64,000 nucleotides of DNA from positions 251,272 to 315,271 of the forward strand of contig NW_012236517.1 in NCBI RefSeq assembly GCF_000787575.1, written 5' to 3'. The notes below the pieces were generated by a model. It was not told where the DNA came from and made no database searches. It saw nothing but the letters and a program-made list of their open reading frames with translations. This DNA comes from Acytostelium subglobosum LB1 (lineage: Eukaryota > Evosea > Eumycetozoa > Acytosteliales > Acytosteliaceae). Positions within the stretch are counted from its first letter, which is position 1; each line of letters opens with the position of its first letter. Below are positions 56,422-64,000 of the stretch, in pieces. The position numbers and the translations under genes are program-made.

Positions 56422-57078
56422 TCATTCAGATAACTTATGTGACCTCGCAAGCTTGCCATTGAAACGATAGAGCATCTCATTGCAGGCAATGATACCAAGC
56501 AGGTAGGGCACAGCTTGTCCAAACAGCGGATTCAATACATTGATATTGAATTTGAAGTAATAGGAGTAGTAGTAGTAGGGTCCTGGGATGGACAGATTGT
56601 CATTGTTGACATATAGCAAGAGAATGGAAAGAACAACGGCAGAGAATAGCAACAGATGTGATCTCCATCGAAGTTCCAAAGATAGCCGTATTGATCCTTT
56701 GAATAGATGTATCTCTTGTGCACCACCAGAGGTTGTTTCCTTGTGTCCTTTAGTTGCGCATTTTTTGATGTTGTAGCAACGCAATGATCGATAAAGAAGA
56801 TAGACCAAGGTGATGATGAATGGATAGATCAATGCCAGATAGACCACATAGTTGTGGAAAGAGTCCTTCTGATGTTGATAGTAGTCTTGATAGAGTTGGC
56901 CTGGGGGATAGTATGCTAGCACAAATGCGATGAACTTCACTGTCAGGACGACACTTGCTATATAGAGATAGACAAGTATTCCTACTAATATATGATTGAT
57001 AAAAAAAGATATCGACATGATTGAAATGAGGGATATGTGACGTGTTAATGATATAATATTCATTAATGACACACACAT
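56422..57078 (-). CDS. Four- to five-helix membrane protein, unknown
   Basis: Minus strand, one exon, 218 residues (an internal ATG at 57018 would remove 20). Hydrophobic segments: SISFFINHILVGILVYLYIA, VLTVKFIAFVLAYY, VVYLALIYPFIITLVYLLY, LLLFSAVVLSILLLYV and PLFGQAVPYLLGIIA. A Lys/Gly/Thr-rich loop separates the second half. No motif is recognised. Convergent with the IPK1 gene and divergent from the lectin gene. Confidence 0.55.
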   Translation of the reverse strand: MCVSLMNIISLTRHISLISIMSISFFINHILVGILVYLYIASVVLTVKFIAFVLAYYPPGQLYQDYYQHQKDSFHNYVVYLALIYPFIITLVYLLYRSLRCYNIKKCATKGHKETTSGGAQEIHLFKGSIRLSLELRWRSHLLLFSAVVLSILLLYVNNDNLSIPGPYYYYSYYFKFNINVLNPLFGQAVPYLLGIIACNEMLYRFNGKLARSHKLSE

Positions 57079-57278
57079 TCCAGGAATAAAGGGGTTTAAT
57101 TAAATTAAATTAAATTCATTTTTTCATTTCCTCATGTTCCTTGTAAACATCTAATCAGGGAAAGCCATAGTTCAGAAAGACTTAAATACTAGTACTCTAG
57201 TATTTATCTCCATCAATTGAACAATTGTTCCACATAACATTTTCCAATATCCCCTATTCTTACCAAATATTATTATTA

Positions 57279-58613
57279 ATGGACTCCACGTTAACGGTTG
57301 GAGAGGATCTCTCTTCATTTGTAGTCCAAGATAAATCCTACTTTATCTATCAAGTTGCCACCAATCAGGTCTTGGATGCCAAGCATGACTCTGGTACTCA
57401 GGCCTATCGCAATCCAAGAGGAGACTCTAACATTTACCAAAGGTGGAGCTTTAGGTTGGTTAATGGAACCTCTGACACCTATGTCATCAACCATACTGTC
57501 AACAACAATGTCCTGGACTCGGATGGTGAGGTCAAGGTGAGGACCGCCACTACAAACAATCCCTACCAACAATGGAAGTTACTTCCCATTGTTGAGGGAA
57601 GTAACTTCAACACCAACAAGTACTGGATCCAACAAGTTGCCACTGGAGAGGTGCTGGACTGTGGATCTGATGGTGCCAGGAGAAGACCATTGCAGGCGGA
57701 CAACCTCTACCAACAGTGGCATTTTGTGGAGAGACCAGATGACTTCTACAACTTCTCCTACATTCGTCAGGTATCATCAAGGTTGTTGGTCACAGGAGAC
57801 CTTAGTGGCTTGCTCAAATTGGATCCACCCAATATTGAGGGATTGCAGAGCTGGAGATTGGAACCAACTGGAGATGATCAGAACTCTTTTTTCATCTATC
57901 AAAAGAGTAGCTTCCAGGTGCTGGATCTTGGAACGTTTCCTCCTTTTCTTCGACTGACTCCTCGCAACGATTTCTCCTCTACTCAGCGATGGGTTGTCCG
58001 TCCAATTCTTCCAGATGCTCAGATCTTCAACATAATGAATGTCTCGAATGGAATGTTCCTCACCTCATCCGATGATCAATATCATCTGTTGTCCACTGGG
58101 ATACTCAATGTCGCATCAACTTCACAGCAATGGCTCTTCCAAAAAGACAACTTACCAAACTATTTTCTTCCATTGGACCATGCATGGAAGACATATAGTG
58201 TTGAGGTTAGGAAATGGCTGGGAGATATCTTGTACCTCCGATCCTACAATCCCCTTACCATTGAGCAGGCTGGAATGCTCCTTGGTGTTGTCAATGGAAA
58301 GATTGCAGGTGTCAGATTGAAGGACAACGTTTGCGAGTATCTTAGTGACACCAATCAGACCACACAATACTCGTGGGTCTTTGCTCCTAACAATGCTATT
58401 CTTTACATGAGGATACCCAATGATAACAAGATGCCTGGATTTGTTGCTCATAGCCAACTTGGAGGTGGTATGTACTTGAAATCATATCAAATACAAATTA
58501 AGGATGTTATTATTAACAATTTGGACCCTCTTAGGCAAACCTGTATATTGTGCTGGAACATTCAAGATTGGAACCAATTCTCAATCATTGGAGTCAGTCC
58601 TGTTCAGTCTTGA
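57279..58613 (+). CDS. Ricin-type beta-trefoil lectin protein, cup-like
   Basis: One exon, about 444 residues from the ATG at 57279 (the open frame upstream has no ATG). The protein has several QxW-type repeats: YQRWSF, YQQWKLL, YQQWHFV, LQSWRLEP, TQRWVVRP and SQQWLFQ, each after a VLD-type strand, giving two ricin-B trefoils. D. discoideum cup (calcium-upregulated) proteins have this lectin layout, so a cup relative is likely; no signal peptide, so cytosolic. At the 3' end a second frame overlaps the stop and continues to 58737 (DDRSGHYQPLGRECLPPVLD), so the true C-terminus may differ. Confidence 0.72.
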   Translation: MDSTLTVGEDLSSFVVQDKSYFIYQVATNQVLDAKHDSGTQAYRNPRGDSNIYQRWSFRLVNGTSDTYVINHTVNNNVLDSDGEVKVRTATTNNPYQQWKLLPIVEGSNFNTNKYWIQQVATGEVLDCGSDGARRRPLQADNLYQQWHFVERPDDFYNFSYIRQVSSRLLVTGDLSGLLKLDPPNIEGLQSWRLEPTGDDQNSFFIYQKSSFQVLDLGTFPPFLRLTPRNDFSSTQRWVVRPILPDAQIFNIMNVSNGMFLTSSDDQYHLLSTGILNVASTSQQWLFQKDNLPNYFLPLDHAWKTYSVEVRKWLGDILYLRSYNPLTIEQAGMLLGVVNGKIAGVRLKDNVCEYLSDTNQTTQYSWVFAPNNAILYMRIPNDNKMPGFVAHSQLGGGMYLKSYQIQIKDVIINNLDPLRQTCILCWNIQDWNQFSIIGVSPVQS

Positions 58614-58800
58614 TGATCGCTCGGGACATTACCAGCCTTTGGGTCGAGAGTGTCTTCCTCCAGTTTTGGATTACCTGAACCTTTTAGGACTATACCATGA
58701 AGACATTCAATTGCTAACAACTCACAAGCTGAACTAACCAAGATTCATAAATTTTTCTTCCATTCATCAATTAAAGTTTATTTCTGTATAAAACAATACA

Positions 58801-58869
58801 ATGAACCAGAGACTATTGATAGCATTCCTACTAGTAGTACCTATTATTCTCACATCAATTGACATGTGA
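58801..58869 (+). pseudogene. Tiny signal-peptide-like frame
   Basis: MNQRLLIAFLLVVPIILTSIDM then stop: a lone secretory-signal-like sequence of 22 codons. It may be the first exon or remnant of a small secreted protein; no donor site or continuation is convincing. Confidence 0.25.
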
Positions 58870-59440
58870 AAGTGTCTCAGTATACAGATACAGAGTTTAA
58901 ACAAGTTATAATGTAATATCAAGTGTAATGGTTGCATCAATATCATTCAATGATCAAGCTCATCAATGAGATGTACATCATTGATTTATCATTCGATAAC
59001 AGTGACAATGAAGATCTCAGCTCAGTCCATGGACCGAATCGCATTGCCGAGCACTACTGTGTTGCTGGATCGAACACACTGGTGCAGGTATACCTCACCT
59101 CATTGAGGACGGATGATCGATCGACAGTTATCAATTGTTCAGAACTTGCTAGGGACCCTAGATATATCCATCAAACAATGTTCACGAGCAATCAATTAAA
59201 TCGATCATTCAATCAATCAACAAGTGTATAGAAGTAAGTATCAGCAGCAGTTGTCTTTGATGTCTTGTGCTTCTTGGTCTGTGCACGAAGGCGCCAGCAG
59301 CAACAGCAGCAGTTGTCGTTGGGCCTTTGTCTTGGGCTTTTAGTTCTGTGTAGCAGCCTTTCTTTTGATTGCTGACTGATGCTGCTTCAGTTCACTCACG
59401 CTGCTCTATGAACTACAGGTGGAGGTTGTAGCTGGCGTGT
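58870..59440. other. Region without a supported gene
   Basis: A plus-strand frame from about 58950 to 59231 has weak gene-like composition but no recognised family. CAG-rich stretches occur at 59245-59310. It probably contains decayed sequence. Confidence 0.3.
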
Positions 59441-59459
59441 TGGATTTGGTTGACAACCG

Positions 59460-62045
59460 ACACTTTTTATTCGCCTGCTGCGTCCTCTTTGTGGAGGACG
59501 GAGACATCCTCTTCTTCGTTGGGTGTGTATCCACTTGCTGGTGGGTCATAAATGGAGCCATTAATGTGGTAGTCCAAGAAGGTCGTCAGGTGTCTGTCCA
59601 CAACTGTATTGATTATGTGACTTGGTTGAGCATCCTCCAGATCGCTGATGATTGCTGCTTGTCCTGCTGCTACTGGATATCCTGTCCCAATGCTCGACAA
59701 CATACTGGGCAAAGTAAATGGTCATCAGTCCACAACTCCAGTTGTCAGTTGGATCGGCTTCTAGTTGTGATGTAGCTCCAAATGCCTGCTGCTGCTGCTG
59801 GCGCCTTCGTTGTCAATAGCATTGTTGAATTGGTCAACAATCGATGTGGCCATTGCCAAATGATGTTTCCAAACCAACGAATCACAGCCTTGGATTGTTG
59901 ATGGCCAATGAGGACGGAGTGATGATGACCTCCGCTCAAGATCGTAATGATGTAGTTGTTGTTGCTTTTGTTACTACATCAATTGATTGATCGGACTGTT
60001 GGTGTTGCTTATTGTTGTTGTTGTTGTTGTTGTTACTGCTGCCGTTGAAGATGGTTTCAATTTCCATCTCCTCAATAAGTGTCGTATCTTGCTGCTTTTG
60101 TGATGAGTGTGACCAGTCATCCAACGCTTTAGATTGTTCACTACATCTCGGCAACTTGGTGGTTGCTCCGTTGTCCCAATATCAACAATGTTGTATCGGA
60201 TGTTGCTGTAGCCACTTGCATTCAGCCCAGAAGTGATGGCAGTGTCGATCACAACAGCACTAATACCTTCTCTCCTCTTGATTGCGTCTAACACTACAAA
60301 AAAGGTCAAGCAAGTGTCAGTGTCTTTTACCATTGTCACATAAAAGCGTTGACAAATGTACACTTCTGTTACTTACATGTCTCTCTAACCATTGGCAGGT
60401 TGACTATGGATATTGGAGAGACATACGACTTGATCAAGTCCTCAGGACTTACGCAAATTGGTGATATCTCGACAGGGCAGCCCCAAGGGGCAAATACCCT
60501 CTTGCGATCAATCAGAGGATAGGTCCTGCCTGTATGCTTGCCCTTCAAGACCCTCACCCTTGTGGTCTGTTTGCCATTAGCAGCAGTCGTGTTCACCAAT
60601 CTTGAACGGAAGTAGTAGTTTGTTGTTGGCTCGTTGAGCAGGCACTCCAGCCTATATGCAACAAATTCCTCTCTAATGGTCTTGCATTCACTGATGATGT
60701 TGGGGATGATGTCCTTGACAATGTAGTTAATCTTTTCCGCCAGGAAGAGGTCCTTCCTCCTCTTACCGTTCTTGATGATGGTAAACAAAGTGGGTAGGGA
60801 GAGTAATAGAACAACACCGGTTAGTAACATCATTCTCGATCAAGTGACTGGCAAGGATGTAGACAATGAATGACTTACCTGAAACGCACTGTATGTCTTG
60901 TTAACAGGATCATATGCATTGATTTCACCTGTCCACCAACTCTGGCTCATATCTCCTCCCTCTGCTGGAGATCCAGGTTCAGGCGAGCAGCACCCTCTGG
61001 ACGATATTGCTTGAATATGTGGGTATAGGTCGTGGGAAGAGTGTTGTATAGAGACTCTTGTACTGATTTCCAGGTTTCTCACAGAGTATCCTCCACTGGT
61101 AGTCCTTGATCTCGAGCTTGTGATCGAGTAGCATCACGATCAGCTTATGAATCATTGCCCAGAGGTTCTCCACTTTGACCTGTTGTTGTTATTGTTTGTT
61201 AGTCACTGATTGCCTGGCAGTGGACCACAGCCCTCATTCATTCAATCAATGTATGACTTACTCTCACTTGGTTGTTATCGATTACACTGGTGAGTGCAAT
61301 CGTGCCATCTTCTTCCTTCTTGACCATGGCTGCGACCATATGAAGGACATGAGCATAGGTGGCTAGACTGAACTTGAACTCCAAAGGAATTGGTACTAAC
61401 TCATCATTCTTGCCCTTCCATTCTGTGTCGACTGGCATAATCTTCAGAGTGCATCGACTGACCAAAAGGTCCTCGATTGTCTGGACAAGTTCGAGTTTTG
61501 CCTGCTCTGCTGCTGCTTCATCACCATTGTCGATAATGTCAGACGACTGCACCACATCATGACACTACTCTCATCACCAGAGATGTCTGATTCGTCATTA
61601 GAATAGTCATTGTCAAGGTCATCTTCATTGGCAACCTCCTCATCGTCTCGCTCTGTATAGCCCTCGTCGTCCAAGTCATTGATGAGAGCCTCGAGGCTGC
61701 ATCATCATCATCAGTGAGGATGTTGCCTGTCACATACTTGAGGAAAAGCTTAAACGAATTCTTAACAACACCTGGAATACAGTGCTGTATCATTGGATAA
61801 TGGAGAGGTAAGTTGTCGGCGTTGTAGCAGTGTGGGTGAAGTGACATCATCATAACTTACAATCAGGTCTGGCGCATAATCAATGATCTTGGAGATCTTG
61901 GTATTGTATTTTGTCAGGCGTGATATCCATGTACATGTACTTGGCCATGGACCATGTCATTGATATCTCTTGGAAGGAAATCAATCTCTTTGCCTCTTGT
62001 TGAGCTGTGAGCAATTTGACTGCACTACTAGACTGTTGAGTGGAC
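59460..62045 (-). pseudogene. Decayed multi-exon gene of unknown family
   Basis: Minus strand, reading from about 62045 to 59460. Gene-like pieces: SAVKLLTAQQEAKRLISFQE, ISKIIDYAPDLI, HCIPGVVKNSFKLFLKYVTG, a long acidic stretch (DDLDNDYSNDESDISGDE), PLEFKFSLATYAHVLHMVAA, KVENLWAMIHKLIVMLLDH, NPSP-type and WWTGEINAYDPVNKTYSAFQ, FAPWGCPVEISPICVSPEDL and ISAVVIDTAITSGLNASGYS. Typical introns with GTAAGT separate several of them (near 61855-61783, 61265-61180, 60880-60836 and 60376-60290). Several breaks of frame indicate a dead gene. I recognise no domain; a mobile-element or virus origin cannot be excluded. Confidence 0.4.
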
Positions 62046-62977
62046 CATCATCATGGCTTCAGAAGCAACAGACAACAATACATCGAGCCTGAGGGAGCAC
62101 GAGTGTCACCCTCTCTGCCTCCATCTCTGTTGCCGCAGATCAAAGGTTTGGTAGGTCCCGACGGTGATCGACTCACATATATTATTGACCAAAATCTCAT
62201 CCCATTGCTGGGCCTACACTCTTGTTGTTGAGTGCCAACAAGAATTAATGGCTGACTCGAAGGTTTCACATCAGGTGGATGCCAGCCAGTCGACTGTTTG
62301 TTGTTGTTGTTGGCTGACTACTAGATACTTGAAGTGGCTGACTGCTTGATGGTACTGTTGGTGCTGCCTTTGCTATTGTTTCCAACATTCAAGTCAAGAT
62401 GAACATTGATCAAGTTTGAAATGGAATACCTTGTCATCTCATGATGAAAAAGTTGTCTATGTGTATGTATCTCTATCTTGTGTTTTATTACAAATGAGAT
62501 AAAGGTCTGTGACAGGGGGACAAAAGCAGGTCTTATACATTACAAAAAAGTAATAAATTAAATTAAATTAAATTAAATATACCCTTCCGACAGAGTTGGC
62601 AACAAATATTCAACAATTTGGTCAATCTTTCAATCATCATTGATAGAAGACGACGAAGTCTTAAAGTGTCAATTTCAAATAAATATGATCAAGATCCATC
62701 TATGTCCATACTAGAGACACTCAATTCCTACAACAACATTGATTTCTATTGTTTTCAATTGAAATATGCCTAAGACAACATATTTATTATTTGATTTTGA
62801 TTGATTTCAAAAAAAAGTTCAGTTGTCGCGCCAAAATTTGAATTCAAATAGTTTCAAACGGTAAATTTATTGAACATGTCGTGAGCTGATGGGTATTACT
62901 CGACCAACATTTGATCAAGTCCAATCAATCAAACTTGTACATATAGGTTAGAGAAAGAGAGAGAGAGAAAGAGAGAT
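62046..62977. other. Intergenic region upstream of the kinesin gene
   Basis: GTT and AAATT repeats (62290, 62555-62580), AT-rich, with a GAGA-type run (62950-62976) directly before the ATG. No gene is supported. Confidence 0.5.
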
Positions 62978-64000
62978 ATGATTAGTGGATCAGCTATACA
63001 TAAAGAGCTGAACAAGGCTAATGAGAAGAAGGTCCAGAATGTACAGGTGTTTGTAAGAGTCCGACCCCTGTCACTATTGGAGCTCGCCAGTAAAGAGGCA
63101 TTGCCACTCGATTGGTCCACAGACAAAGATCTAGTATGCAACTACAAAGGAATATCAAGAACATATCAATTCGATCATATATTCCCTCCAGGTATGTTCA
63201 ACAACATTCAAGTTTGATTGATTGATTGATTGATCACTTCACTAACATGTGACCACGACTCATTCATTCATTTAGACTCGAAACAACAGGACTTGTTCGA
63301 GGTATCAGTACGCCCGATTGCGGATGAGGTGTTGAGTGGATTCAATGGAACGATATTCGTTTATGGACAGACTGGTACTGGAAAGACTTATACGATGGAG
63401 GGAAAGATGGATCAGCCAGAGGAGAATGGTATAATACCTAGGACTGTTGATTATATCTTTCAGACTTTGGAGAAGGCTGGCAATGATTACAACGTTCGAT
63501 GTTCACATCTAGAAATATACAAAGAAGAGATATACGATCTTTTAACATGTAACAATCAGAATGAGAACAAGGCCCTCAACGTTTATGGTATGTGGCACAC
63601 TCGATCACTCGATCACTCGGTCACTGGAATAATTCCAATCACTCAATCACTCAATCATTCAATCACTTTCACTCGCTGGATTGATTCCAATCGTACTCAA
63701 CCGTCACTCAATCACTCCCCGATCAATCAATCACTAACACTTACTCACACATGACAGATGGAAAGGTCCAGGACCTGGAAGAAGTGGTCGTCAATGATAC
63801 CAAGTCAATATTGTCAGTGCTGTCAAAGAGTTGCAAGAGACGACAGACGGCAGAGACACAGTATAACAAACATTCAAGTAGGTCACATTGTATATTCACT
63901 ATAACGGTCAATGTGAAGGAGACGACTTTGGGAGGCGAAGACTTGATCAAGATCGGCAAGCTCAATCTGGTCGATCTTGCTGGTTCGGAGAACGCCCAGA
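62978..64000 (+). CDS. kif13: Kinesin-5 motor (N-terminal part, runs off the window)
   Basis: Exons 62978-63191, 63276-63587 and 63758 to the window edge, in one frame. The motor domain is at the N-terminus: NVQVFVRVRPLS, the P-loop GQTGTGKTYTMEG, IPRTVDYIF, HLEIYKEEIYDLL, switch I SSRSHCIFTITVN and the start of switch II LVDLAGSE. The phrase KMDQPEENGIIPRTV and the segment LIKIGKLNLVDLAGSENA fit the kinesin-5 (BimC/Eg5) class, which crosslinks and slides spindle microtubules; D. discoideum calls it Kif13. The stalk and tail lie beyond the window. The introns hold CACTCAATC repeats and a CTAAC branch-like site. Confidence 0.88.

Noticed and set aside
1440-63760. Regular short repeats (AATC, ATTC) that look array-like
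   Set aside because: They are simple tetranucleotide runs without spacers; not CRISPR and the DNA is eukaryotic.

Overview
The window looks like nuclear DNA of a social amoeba (Dictyostelia). Signs of this are FNIP-repeat, cup-type ricin-lectin, ELMO and helicase-RdRP genes, homopolymeric Asn and Gln runs, short introns (mostly 57-170 bp) full of AATC-type tetranucleotides, and gene spacing of a few hundred bases. Exons are richer in G and C than in Dictyostelium discoideum, which points to a group 2 lineage such as Acytostelium; that placement is inference. It is draft sequence: one 100-N gap and four single unresolved bases.

Layout. 0-19 kb: the N-terminus of an unknown protein (minus), an ELMO-domain protein, a giant RNA-silencing protein, an FNIP-repeat protein and a vWA (MIDAS) protein. 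19-21.4 kb: a small secreted MRH-domain protein, a small membrane protein and a decayed hAT transposase. 21.7-33.1 kb is an accessory island: a Ty3/gypsy-type LTR element running into the gap, a fossil cluster with a family B DNA polymerase, a Crinkler (CRN)-type NTPase gene, two small foldback repeats and a remnant with a second copy of a fossil end. 33.4-56 kb is ordinary gene-rich DNA: a multipass membrane protein, a zf-UBP/USP deubiquitinase, a Q-rich RING protein, a STE20-like kinase, a small Zn-ribbon gene, a PHD-finger protein, a Cdc34-like E2 with a C-terminal CaaX box, ribosomal protein L35 (uL29) and inositol-pentakisphosphate 2-kinase. 56-63 kb holds a T7-type RNA polymerase scrap, a membrane protein, a cup-like ricin-lectin gene and a decayed multi-exon gene. 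The window ends inside a kinesin-5 gene.

The most notable object is the gene at 6391-14320. Its single product of about 2,600 residues carries, in order, a RIG-I-CTD-like zinc module, a DEAD/H (Dicer/RIG-I type) helicase, an RNA-dependent RNA polymerase, a Cid1-type nucleotidyltransferase with its PAP-associated region, and a possible KH-like segment. The helicase-RdRP-nucleotidyltransferase set matches the three separate subunits of the fission-yeast RDRC complex (Hrr1, Rdp1, Cid12). The gene has one apparent single-base frameshift in the RdRP region, so its integrity must be checked.

Three ubiquitin-system genes (USP, RING, E2) lie within 18 kb, but nothing shows that they are co-regulated.
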